Origin: Pseudomonas sp. M30-35
GTDB lineage: Bacteria > Pseudomonadota > Gammaproteobacteria > Pseudomonadales > Pseudomonadaceae
DNA length: 64,000 bases
Assembly: GCF_002163625.1 (NCBI RefSeq)
Contig: NZ_CP020892.1
Location: forward strand, 4,836,001-4,900,000
Direction of reading: 5' to 3'
Shown in pieces: positions 16,758 to 24,994 of this stretch (positions within the stretch are counted from its first letter, which is position 1; each line of letters starts with the position of its first letter). The position numbers and the translations under genes were made by a program. The notes below the pieces were generated by a model. That model saw only the letters and a list, made by a program, of their open reading frames with translations, did not search any database and was not told the origin of the DNA.

Positions 16758-18563
16758 CTATTCGATTTCGACTAATACTTCGCCCGGATTTACCCGATCG
16801 CCTTTGGCGACATGCACAACCTTGACCGTGCCGTCGATTGGCGCTTGCACTTCGGTCTCCATCTTCATCGCTTCGGTGATCAGCAGTGACTGGCCCGCCT
16901 TGACCGTGTCACCCTCCTTAACCAAGACGTCAACGATGTTGCCCGGCATGCTGGTGCTCACATCACCCGGGCCGCTGGCTTGCTTGCGCTTGCCTCCGGC
17001 ACCCGCGACAAAGTCGTTAAGCGGCTCGAACACCACCTCTTCCGGCATGCCATCGATCGATAGATAGAAGTGACGCTTGCCATCGCCTTTAACGCCAACG
17101 CCGGTGATGTCGACGCGGTAGCTTTCACCGTGCACATCGACCACAAACTCGGTCGGCACACCTTCACCGCCAGCCGCTGCGACGCCAGTGCCATCAGGGA
17201 TTGGCAGCAGCACTTCAGGCACCAAAGTTCCGGCTTCGCGCTCTTCCAGGAACTTGCGCCCGATGTCCGGGAACATGGCGTAGGTCAGCACGTCTTCTTC
17301 AGACTTGGCAACAGTACCGATTTCTTTGCGCAGCTTGGCCAGCTCTGGCTTGATCAAGTCAGCCGGGCGGATATCGATGACTTCTTCGCTGCCAATGGCC
17401 TGTTTGCGCAACTTCTCGTTGACCTTGCCCGGCGCCTTACCGTAACGGCCTTGCAGGTAAAGTTTGACCTCGTTGGTGATGGTCTTGTAACGCTCGCCTG
17501 CGAGTACGTTGAACACCGCCTGAGTGCCGACGATTTGCGAGGTTGGCGTCACCAACGGCGGGAAACCGAGGTCTTCACGGACCCTTGGAATCTCCGCAAA
17601 TACTTCGTTGATACGGTTAAGCGCGCCCTGCTCTTTAAGCTGGTTGGCGAGATTGGACATCATCCCGCCAGGCACTTGATTGACTTGTACACGGGTATCG
17701 ACTGCGGTGAACTCGCTTTCAAACTGGTGATACTTCTTACGCACCGCGTGGAAGTACAAACCGATTTCCTGAATCAGCGCCAGATCAAGACCGGTGTCGT
17801 ATTGGCTGCCGCGCAGCGCTGCAACCATCGACTCAGTGCCCGGGTGGCTGGTACCCCATGCGAAGCTGGAGATGGCAGTGTCGATATGATCAGCACCGGC
17901 TTCAATCGCCTTGAGCTGACACATTGACCCCATGCCTGCGGTGTCGTGGCTGTGGATAAATACCGGCAGATCGATTTCATCTTTCAGCGCTTTAACCAAA
18001 TCAGCGGTGGCGTATGGGGTCAGCAGGCCTGCCATGTCCTTGATCGCGATAGAGTCGATGCCCATCGCTTGCATGGCTTTGGCCTGGTCGACAAACGCCT
18101 GAGTGGTATGCACCGGGCTGACGGTGTAGCTGATGGTGCCCTGAGCGTGCTTGCCAGCTGCTTTTACTGCCTCGATGGATACGCGCAGATTACGCACATC
18201 GTTCATCGCATCAAAAATACGGAACACGTCGATGCCGTTAACCGCCGCCTTGGCGACGAATGCCCTGACGACATCATCGCTGTAGTGCCGATAACCCAGC
18301 AGGTTTTGGCCACGCAGCAACATTTGCAGGCGCGTATTAGGCAGCGCAGCCTTGAGTTGGCGCAGACGCTCCCACGGATCTTCCTTGAGAAAGCGTACGC
18401 AAGCATCGAACGTAGCGCCGCCCCAGACTTCCAGCGACCAGTAACCGACCTGATCGAGCTTGGCGCAGATCGGCAGCATGTCGTCGAGACGCATGCGCGT
18501 GGCCAGCAACGACTGGTGAGCGTCGCGCAGGATGGTGTCGGTAACAGTGATTTTTTTAACCAT
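16758..18563 (-). CDS. pycB: Pyruvate carboxylase subunit B (carboxyltransferase + biotin carrier)
   Basis: Transfers CO2 from carboxybiotin to pyruvate to give oxaloacetate, refilling the TCA cycle. Domains in the 601 residues: HMGL-like carboxyltransferase (about 5-270, TDTILRDAHQSLLATRM, metal-binding HSHDTAGMG), the conserved carboxylase domain (about 290-470) and a C-terminal biotinyl domain with the biotinylation motif EAMKMET near 567. It is close in sequence to oxaloacetate decarboxylase alpha subunits, but no membrane beta/gamma subunits are present and biotin carboxylase is adjacent, so pyruvate carboxylase is the better call. Starts 11 bases after pycA stops; a TTCG-loop terminator closes the operon. 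Confidence 0.94.
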   Translation of the reverse strand: MVKKITVTDTILRDAHQSLLATRMRLDDMLPICAKLDQVGYWSLEVWGGATFDACVRFLKEDPWERLRQLKAALPNTRLQMLLRGQNLLGYRHYSDDVVRAFVAKAAVNGIDVFRIFDAMNDVRNLRVSIEAVKAAGKHAQGTISYTVSPVHTTQAFVDQAKAMQAMGIDSIAIKDMAGLLTPYATADLVKALKDEIDLPVFIHSHDTAGMGSMCQLKAIEAGADHIDTAISSFAWGTSHPGTESMVAALRGSQYDTGLDLALIQEIGLYFHAVRKKYHQFESEFTAVDTRVQVNQVPGGMMSNLANQLKEQGALNRINEVFAEIPRVREDLGFPPLVTPTSQIVGTQAVFNVLAGERYKTITNEVKLYLQGRYGKAPGKVNEKLRKQAIGSEEVIDIRPADLIKPELAKLRKEIGTVAKSEEDVLTYAMFPDIGRKFLEEREAGTLVPEVLLPIPDGTGVAAAGGEGVPTEFVVDVHGESYRVDITGVGVKGDGKRHFYLSIDGMPEEVVFEPLNDFVAGAGGKRKQASGPGDVSTSMPGNIVDVLVKEGDTVKAGQSLLITEAMKMETEVQAPIDGTVKVVHVAKGDRVNPGEVLVEIE

Positions 18564-18574
18564 TTCTCAATTCC

Positions 18575-19990
18575 TCACAGGCCAGCGTGGGCAGCAATTG
18601 CAGTGGCGATGGCGATGGCCAGGTGCGACGGGTTACGTTTGATCGAGTACTCGGTCAGTTCCGGATGACTCTCGACGAAGCTGGTGTTGAACTGGCCGCT
18701 ACGGAATTCCGGGTTGCGCAGAATTTCCTGATAATAGGCGGCGGTGGTCTTGACTCCCTGCACGCGCATGTCATCCAGGGCGCGCAAGCCGCGATCCATG
18801 GCCTCTTCCCAGGTCAGCGCCCAGACAATCAGCTTGAGGCACATCGAGTCGTAATACGGCGGAATGGTGTAGCCGGTATAGATCGCCGTGTCGGTGCGCA
18901 CGCCGGGGCCGCCGGGCGCGTAGTAACGGGTGATCTTGCCGAACGACGGCAGGAAGTTGTTCTTCGGGTCTTCGGCGTTAATCCGAAACTGCAGGGCAAA
19001 CCCACGGTGAATAATGTCTTCCTGCTTAACCGACAACGGCAAGCCGGAAGCGATACGAATCTGCTCGCGAACGATGTCGATCCCAGTGATCTCTTCGGTG
19101 ATGGTGTGTTCCACCTGCACCCGTGTATTCATCTCCATGAAATACACCTCGCCCTCGGCGAGCAGAAACTCCACGGTGCCAGCATTCTCGTAACCTACAG
19201 CTTGCGCTGCACGCACCGACAGATCACCAATATAAGCGCGCTGCTCGGGGGTTAACTGAGGGCTGGGAGCGATTTCGATGAGTTTCTGGTTGCGTCGCTG
19301 AATCGAGCAATCACGCTCAAACAGATGCACGACATTGCCGTGGCTGTCCGCGAGGATCTGCGCTTCGATGTGCTTAGGGTTAACAATGCATTTTTCGAGA
19401 AAGACTTCAGCGCTGCCGAAAGCCTTGGTCGCTTCAGAAATGACTCGCGGGTAAGCCTGCTCAAGCTCAGCTTTACTGTTACAGCGACGAATACCGCGAC
19501 CGCCACCTCCCGAGGTGGCTTTGAGCATCACCGGATAGCCAATCCGCTCGGCTTCTGTCAGTGCCTCGGTAATATCGGCGACGTTGCCTTCAGTACCGGG
19601 CGTGACCGGTACACCGGCCTTGATCATGCTACGACGGGCTTCGGTTTTATCACCCATGCGCCGGATCACTTCAGCGCTAGGGCCAATAAACTTGATGCCA
19701 CGCTCGGCACAGATGTCCGCAAGCTCGGCGTTTTCCGAAAGAAATCCATAACCGGGATGCAGTGCATCACAACCGGTTTCGACCGCCAGATTGACCAGCT
19801 TGCGCGGGTTCAGATAACCCGCCAGCGGGTCATCGCCAAGGCTGTGCGCCTCATCAGCCCGTTTTACGTGCAACGCCATGCGGTCAGCGTCAGAGTAGAC
19901 AGCCACCGAGCGAATCCCCATCTCGGCGCAAGCACGCACGATACGGACGGCTATCTCGCCGCGGTTAGCAATCAGGATTTTCTTGATCAC
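18575..19990 (-). CDS. pycA: Pyruvate carboxylase subunit A (biotin carboxylase)
   Basis: ATP-dependent carboxylation of biotin on PycB. The 471-residue protein has the biotin carboxylase N domain (IANRGEIAVRIVRACAEMG), the ATP-grasp domain with its glycine-rich loop (KATSGGGGRGIR) and EMNTRVQVEH near the catalytic site. The start is GTG 19990, giving VIKKILIANRGE as in other PycA proteins; the frame runs 14 codons further up without a family match. It forms a two-gene operon with pycB and is divergent from a LysR regulator, which is the known Pseudomonas arrangement. Confidence 0.94.
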   Translation of the reverse strand: MIKKILIANRGEIAVRIVRACAEMGIRSVAVYSDADRMALHVKRADEAHSLGDDPLAGYLNPRKLVNLAVETGCDALHPGYGFLSENAELADICAERGIKFIGPSAEVIRRMGDKTEARRSMIKAGVPVTPGTEGNVADITEALTEAERIGYPVMLKATSGGGGRGIRRCNSKAELEQAYPRVISEATKAFGSAEVFLEKCIVNPKHIEAQILADSHGNVVHLFERDCSIQRRNQKLIEIAPSPQLTPEQRAYIGDLSVRAAQAVGYENAGTVEFLLAEGEVYFMEMNTRVQVEHTITEEITGIDIVREQIRIASGLPLSVKQEDIIHRGFALQFRINAEDPKNNFLPSFGKITRYYAPGGPGVRTDTAIYTGYTIPPYYDSMCLKLIVWALTWEEAMDRGLRALDDMRVQGVKTTAAYYQEILRNPEFRSGQFNTSFVESHPELTEYSIKRNPSHLAIAIATAIAAHAGL

Positions 19991-20088
19991 AAGTGTTGTC
20001 CTCGAGCATTGGGCAAACAAACCCCGCTCCATCGACTTTCTGTAAGCGGTTGTGTCTCAACCCTACGCCGCTTAATCAATTACCTAAA

Positions 20089-20126
20089 ATCAATAATTAT
20101 TTGATTACCCATAAGTAAAAACTTAT
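20089..20126. promoter_or_regulatory. Palindromes in the pycA / LysR divergent region
   Basis: Two AT-rich dyads: ATCAA-N7-TTGAT (20089-20105) and ATAAGT-N4-ACTTAT (20111-20126). They lie between the divergent pycA and LysR genes, where a LysR-type regulator normally binds. Neither has an exact T-N11-A spacing, so the assignment is tentative. Confidence 0.5.
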
Positions 20127-20195
20127 ATATAGGTTTTCAGGCGTAGCTTTTTGCTTTGGCTGAGTCGCAAAATCACTAAGGTGAGGCAACAAACC

Positions 20196-21179
20196 GTGCG
20201 TAAATCATTGATGCGAATGACACTTCGCCAACTGCAAGTGTTTCGCTCAGTCTGCGAGCAACAGTCCTACAGCCGCGCTGCCGAGGAAATGTCACTGACC
20301 CAACCTGCGGTTAGTTTGCAAATTCGGCAGCTCGAAGAGCTAACCGGCCAGCCTCTGTTCGATTACGTCGCCAAAAAATTGCACCGCACAGAAGCTGCCG
20401 AAGCACTGCTGCGTGCCAGCGAAGATATTTTTGGCCGGCTGGAAAGCCTGGATATGCAACTGAGCAATTTGCAGGGATCGCTACAAGGTCAGCTAAGCCT
20501 GGCGGTTGAATCCAGCGCCAAATACTTTATTCCTCACTTGTTCGCCGCATTTCGCCACCAATACCCGGAAATCAACCTGCAACTCACCGTGGTTAATCAC
20601 GCGCAGGCCGTCAAACGACTAAGCGCAAACCGCGATGACTTGTTGATTTTGTCGCAGGTGCCAACCGATATGGCGCTGGAGTTTTTACCCTTTCTGAACA
20701 ACCCGATCATAGCGGTAGCGCCAGCCGATCACCCGCTGTGCACAGAGCAGGTGCTGGACTTACAGGCACTGACACCGTATCCACTGCTGACCCGTGAACT
20801 GGGTTCGGGTACTCGCAAAGCCTGCGAAGAGTATTGCCATCAAAAACGGGCACACTTCGCCAATACGTTGGAGTTTGGCTCTTTTGAAGGGCAAATCGAG
20901 GGTGTTATCGCAGGCTTGGGCATCGCGCTTCTGCCAAGGCATGCCGTGCGCCGCGAACTTGATTGCGGCGTGCTGAAAGAGCTGCCCGTCAGCGAGCTCC
21001 CCCTGCTACGCAGTTGGTGTGTGGTGCATCCGCGCGGCAAATACCTGTCACCCGTGGCGCAGGAATTCTTCGCCTTTGTGCGCAACCAACGCAGCCAAAT
21101 TACCTTATTGGCTGAACGATTCAGCAGGCCGCAAGCAAAGCCAGAAGCAGTTGCCCCCGGCGTTGGCTCGAACGGTTAA
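20196..21179 (+). CDS. LysR-type regulator next to pycAB (PycR-like)
   Basis: A 327-residue LysR-type regulator. The winged HTH occupies about residues 8-66 (TLRQLQVF, YSRAAEEMSLTQPAVSLQI, EELTGQPLF); the effector domain follows (about 95-300). The position, divergent from pycA and next to hexR, matches PycR of P. aeruginosa, which controls the pyruvate carboxylase genes. I use GTG 20196 because AAGGTGAGG precedes it; ATG 20211 is a possible alternative. The last four bases overlap the convergent small gene. Confidence 0.9.
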   Translation: MRKSLMRMTLRQLQVFRSVCEQQSYSRAAEEMSLTQPAVSLQIRQLEELTGQPLFDYVAKKLHRTEAAEALLRASEDIFGRLESLDMQLSNLQGSLQGQLSLAVESSAKYFIPHLFAAFRHQYPEINLQLTVVNHAQAVKRLSANRDDLLILSQVPTDMALEFLPFLNNPIIAVAPADHPLCTEQVLDLQALTPYPLLTRELGSGTRKACEEYCHQKRAHFANTLEFGSFEGQIEGVIAGLGIALLPRHAVRRELDCGVLKELPVSELPLLRSWCVVHPRGKYLSPVAQEFFAFVRNQRSQITLLAERFSRPQAKPEAVAPGVGSNG

Positions 21180-21400
21180 TGTGCTGGGTGCGCCACTGCA
21201 CGACCTAGCTCGCGCGAAGCAGCGATATAGTTGGCAGCGATTAATTCAGGGTAGTCAGACAACTCCTGTTGCAGCAGACGCTGCTCGGAGTAGCTCTCGA
21301 TAGCTCGGCGGTATTCCATGCGTCGCTGGTCAACCAATTTACGCCGAGCTTTGGCTTGGCTGCTGGCGTACGGCTGCGATTCATCAACATAGCGCGACAT
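21176..21400 (-). CDS. Small charged conserved-type protein, function unknown
   Basis: A 74-residue, highly charged protein with no signal peptide or membrane segment (KARRKLVDQRRMEYRRAIES, LSDYPELIAAN). The middle is probably one long amphipathic helix. It overlaps the end of the LysR gene by four bases on the opposite strand. It resembles small uncharacterised proteins seen in Pseudomonas genomes, but I cannot name a family. The start ATG 21400 is plausible. Confidence 0.6.
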   Translation of the reverse strand: MSRYVDESQPYASSQAKARRKLVDQRRMEYRRAIESYSEQRLLQQELSDYPELIAANYIAASRELGRAVAHPAH

Positions 21401-21510
21401 GTTCAGACTCCCAGACTGGATATCAGGAGTCTCAGAGTCGACTTAAAACATGACAGCTTGACTGCAAAACAGTGAAGCTGCGGTGAATCGCGATTAGCGT
21501 GCGGTCAGGC

Positions 21511-22380
21511 TTAATGCTCTTCGCTGGGTTTGACGCTCTTTGGTGACAACCGCAGGCTGCGAAGGCTGCGCTTGACGCTTTTTAGGTGATTAACCAGCGA
21601 CGGGCCACGCGCCATGGCAACGCCCATCGCAAGCACGTCAATGACCACCAAGTGGGCAATGCGCGAAGTCAGCGGGGTATAGATTTCGGTGTCTTCGTGA
21701 ACATCCACCGCCAAGTTGACGCTAGCCAGGTCAGCCAAAGGGGTCTGACTCGGGCACAGGGTAATCAGTGTGGCGCCGGTTTCACGTACCAGATTGGCGG
21801 TAACCAGCAAGTCCTTGGAGCGTCCAGACTGGGAAATACAGATCGCCACGTCATTGGGCTTGAGAGTGACCGCTGACATCGCCTGCATATGCGGGTCTGA
21901 ATAGGCCGCAGCAGTCAGCAGCAAACGGAAAAACTTGTGCTGGGCATCCGCCGCTACCGCACCTGATGCACCAAAGCCGTAAAACTCCACACGCTGTGCA
22001 TTAGCGCAGGCGGCAATCGCCAACTGCAACGCTTGCGGATCAAGCTTTTCACGCACTTCCATCAAGGTGTGCAGCGTGGTGTCGAAGATTTTCAGGCTGA
22101 AATCCGAGACCGAGTCATCTTCATGGATCGCAAACTGGCCAAAACTGGCGCCGGCGGCAAGACTTTGCGCCAGCTTCAGCTTGAGATCCTGAAATCCGGT
22201 ACAGCCAATCGCCCGACAAAATCGCACGATGGTGGGCTCGCTGATTCCGACACTGTGCGCAAGCTCGGCCATGGAGCTGTGCATGACAACTGCCGGATCA
22301 AGTAGCACGTGATCAGCCACCTTAAGCTCGGATTTACGGAGCAAGTGGCGCGATTGGGTGATGTGCTGCAACAAATTCAC
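21511..22380 (-). CDS. hexR: HexR, RpiR-type repressor of central carbon metabolism
   Basis: A 289-residue repressor of glucose catabolism (Entner-Doudoroff, zwf) whose ligand is 2-keto-3-deoxy-6-phosphogluconate. The N-terminal RpiR HTH (about residues 30-75: SMAELAHSVGISEPTIVRFC, RAIGCTGFQDLK) is followed by a SIS sugar-phosphate domain (about 125-255: FYGFGASGAVAADAQHKF, ISQSGRSKD). The gene is divergent from zwf; a perfect HexR-type operator lies between them. Length and order match the family. Confidence 0.93.
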   Translation of the reverse strand: MNLLQHITQSRHLLRKSELKVADHVLLDPAVVMHSSMAELAHSVGISEPTIVRFCRAIGCTGFQDLKLKLAQSLAAGASFGQFAIHEDDSVSDFSLKIFDTTLHTLMEVREKLDPQALQLAIAACANAQRVEFYGFGASGAVAADAQHKFFRLLLTAAAYSDPHMQAMSAVTLKPNDVAICISQSGRSKDLLVTANLVRETGATLITLCPSQTPLADLASVNLAVDVHEDTEIYTPLTSRIAHLVVIDVLAMGVAMARGPSLVNHLKSVKRSLRSLRLSPKSVKPSEEH

Positions 22381-22502
22381 AAGATTAGACTCGGTATTTA
22401 ACAGGCATGTGAGTCGCCAAGAACCTAACCCGAGTTAATCTACAAAAATGGACAGGGTTGTGGCCTAACGACACGGTGAAGTAATCATTGCTGTAGTGAC
22501 TT

Positions 22503-22517
22503 TGTAGTTATACTACA
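22503..22517. promoter_or_regulatory. HexR operator
   Basis: TGTAGT-TAT-ACTACA is a perfect dyad and matches the gamma-proteobacterial HexR site (TGTARTN3AYTACA). It lies between divergent hexR and zwf, 45 bases before the preferred zwf start, so it can repress zwf and perhaps hexR itself. Confidence 0.85.
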
Positions 22518-22561
22518 TGAGTGCGTGCATCGCACTGTTTAACCGAGCTGGAGTTGCGATT

Positions 22562-24019
22562 TTGAGTATTGCGTGTGACATGTTGGTTTTTGGCGGCACC
22601 GGCGACCTGGCTCTGCATAAACTGCTTCCAGCGCTCTATTACCTGCATCGCGACGGTCGCCTGCATGCTGATATGCGGATCATTGCCTTGGCCCGCAGCA
22701 AGCACAGCAGCGCGGACTACAAAAGCCTCGCAGAGCGCCATTGCCGAGCAAAAATCGGCAAATCTGACTTTGACCCACAGTGCTGGCAAGGCTTTAGCGA
22801 CCGCCTCGACTACTTCACGATGGACGCCTCGCAACGTACTGACTTTGCTCGCCTGGCGCAGTATCTGGGCAGCACCGAAAAGCGCGTGCGGGTTTACTAC
22901 CTCGCAACCGCACCTGACCTGTTCGAAGCCATCGCTGCACACTTGAAAACCGCTGGGTTAGCCGATCCGTACTCGCGCATCGTGCTGGAGAAACCTATCG
23001 GCCACTCCTTGCAGTCGGCACAGGCAATCAATGCATCGCTGGGCAGCGTATTTGATGAGTCGCAGGTGTTTCGCATCGACCACTACCTCGGCAAAGAAAC
23101 CGTGCAGAATCTGATGGCGCTGCGATTTGCCAACATGCTATTCGAACCCATTTGGCGGGCTGCGCACATCGACCACGTGCAAATCAGCGTCTGCGAAACT
23201 CTCGGCGTCGAGAACCGTGGCAACTATTACGAGCAAGCTGGCGCTGTGCGCGACATGGTTCAAAACCACTTGTTGCAACTACTCTGCCTGGTTGCGATGG
23301 AGCCGCCGGTGCGCTTTGACGCCGAGTCGGTGCGCAACGAGAAGGTTAAAGTGCTCGAAGCCCTAAGGCCAATAACCGACCAGGATGTGCGCGACAAAAC
23401 CGTGCGCGGGCAATACACCGCAGGCCAGATCGCGGGTCAACCCGTGCCCGCCTACTACTTCGAGAAAAATGTCGATAACGACAGCGATACCGAAACCTTC
23501 GTCGCGATTCAGGCACAGGTCGAAAATTGGCGCTGGGCTGGGGTGCCATTTTATCTGCGCACCGGCAAACGTCTGGCAGAGAAGACCTCGGAAATTCTGA
23601 TTCAATTCAAACCCGTGCCACACGCGCTGTTTGCCGAGGGCGATGCCAATCAATTGCTGATTCGCCTACAACCGGAAGAGCGCATCAGCCTGCATCTGAT
23701 GGCGAAAAATCCGGGCAAGGGCATGAAGCTGGAGCCAGTTGCGCTTGATTTGAATCTGGCTACCGCATTCAAGCAACAACGTCGCTGGGATGCCTACGAA
23801 CGCTTGCTGCTAGATGTGATTGACGGTGATTCGACATTGTTTATGCGCCGCGATGAGGTTGAGGCCGCGTGGCGCTGGGTGGACCCAATCATCAAAGGCT
23901 GGCAGCAACATTATCAGCGCCCGCGACCTTATCCAGCAGGCAGCAGCGGGCCAGAACAGCTGCAACATCTACTTGAGCGACACGGACGAAAGTGGATGCA
24001 ATCGCCGGGCTCAACCTGA
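22562..24019 (+). CDS. zwf: Glucose-6-phosphate 1-dehydrogenase
   Basis: Oxidises glucose-6-phosphate to 6-phosphogluconolactone with NAD(P)+. The 485-residue length fits the family. The nucleotide-binding motif GGTGDLALHKLLPAL is at the N terminus, the active-site motif RIDHYLGKE follows near residue 178, and EKPIGHSL is nearby. I choose TTG 22562 (LSIACDMLVFGG) because TGGAG lies eight bases upstream. ATG 22517 lies inside the HexR operator and adds 15 unlikely residues; ATG 22580 would trim the first strand. The 3' end overlaps the convergent hypothetical gene by nine bases. Confidence 0.93.
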   Translation: MSIACDMLVFGGTGDLALHKLLPALYYLHRDGRLHADMRIIALARSKHSSADYKSLAERHCRAKIGKSDFDPQCWQGFSDRLDYFTMDASQRTDFARLAQYLGSTEKRVRVYYLATAPDLFEAIAAHLKTAGLADPYSRIVLEKPIGHSLQSAQAINASLGSVFDESQVFRIDHYLGKETVQNLMALRFANMLFEPIWRAAHIDHVQISVCETLGVENRGNYYEQAGAVRDMVQNHLLQLLCLVAMEPPVRFDAESVRNEKVKVLEALRPITDQDVRDKTVRGQYTAGQIAGQPVPAYYFEKNVDNDSDTETFVAIQAQVENWRWAGVPFYLRTGKRLAEKTSEILIQFKPVPHALFAEGDANQLLIRLQPEERISLHLMAKNPGKGMKLEPVALDLNLATAFKQQRRWDAYERLLLDVIDGDSTLFMRRDEVEAAWRWVDPIIKGWQQHYQRPRPYPAGSSGPEQLQHLLERHGRKWMQSPGST

Positions 24020-24685
24020 GCGAGCAGCGATAACCTGGAGCAATTTCGGCGGTAAATACCGGCTCAACCGATCATTACTTAACAGCAATAACTGTGGCAG
24101 CAACTGCATCAATGCGGCCGGGCTCAGGCTTGCGCAGATGGCTGCTTGACGCTGCATCGACAACATGCCGATTACCTGCGCCACAGCCTCCATACGCTGA
24201 CGCTGCCCAGCCTCCTCGGCCAAGCGCGATAGATAACTGGTCGAACAGCCACGCAGACCCCGCCCGACAAGAGGCAGGTTCTTCATATGCTCAAGAATAG
24301 ACACCACATTGGCCTCGCTATTAAGTGCGAAAAACAGCACTTTCAATTGCGCGGCAGAAAGAAAGTTTGTGAAGTCAGCAGCTGTCGAAAATGCATGAAT
24401 GCTACAAAGCTCTTGGGTCAGATCAATATGAAATTCTTCTGGCAAGGCCATGTAATCGTCACGAATAACCTGCGGGTTCAGGTGCCTTACGACCTGCGCA
24501 ATCAGAGGCATAGGCATACTCTGTGTAAGGCTCGAAAACGGCTCAACTGATGATTGGCAGATCAAGCTTGCAGCTTGCTTGGGTTTGATTCGATTGAGTA
24601 TGGCTCTTTTGAATGGCATCGGAATTCTGCCTTTACACAGCACCAAGAAACGCACAGCTATATTGATCGGTGGAGACTTAGGCAT
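24011..24685 (-). CDS. Hypothetical protein, mostly helical
   Basis: I do not recognise this 224-residue protein. It has no clear signal peptide; the second half is rich in leucine, alanine and glutamine and looks all-helical (MEAVAQVIGMLSMQRQAAIC, AALMQLLPQLLLLSNDRLSR). The start ATG 24685 has AAGGA at a good spacing, better than the longer frame that begins at 24808. It is convergent with zwf and overlaps it by nine bases; uvrD is divergent. Confidence 0.6.
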   Translation of the reverse strand: MPKSPPINIAVRFLVLCKGRIPMPFKRAILNRIKPKQAASLICQSSVEPFSSLTQSMPMPLIAQVVRHLNPQVIRDDYMALPEEFHIDLTQELCSIHAFSTAADFTNFLSAAQLKVLFFALNSEANVVSILEHMKNLPLVGRGLRGCSTSYLSRLAEEAGQRQRMEAVAQVIGMLSMQRQAAICASLSPAALMQLLPQLLLLSNDRLSRYLPPKLLQVIAARSG

Positions 24686-24994
24686 GGCAATCTTCCTTAA
24701 AAGCCGACTACATGAATGAGCACTTGCGCAATTACGACTGAACGATACTGGCTTCAAGCACGTACATTGCGTCTCACCCAACGCTAATACCCAAGCAATT
24801 AACGCCACGTCCTCGTGCCATCTTTAACCAACCAAGTGATGGCTAACCCGGTATCAGCCTTGATGCTCTACTTTCGCTAGGGCACGCCTTAAAACATGCC
24901 GCAACAAGCATGCTTATCAACCAATAGCGCGAAGCGTAAGAAGATTCTGAAACCGCTGTTTGCCCTACGTGCCCCAGCCCCCTAGAATGCTGCG

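Noticed and set aside
17070-17927. 285-codon frame opposite pycB
   Set aside because: Antisense shadow of a well-identified gene with strong third-position bias.
23168-23178. Second ParB-type site around CCACGTGC
   Set aside because: Only the central CACGTG is shared; the flanking GTTC/GAAC arms are missing.
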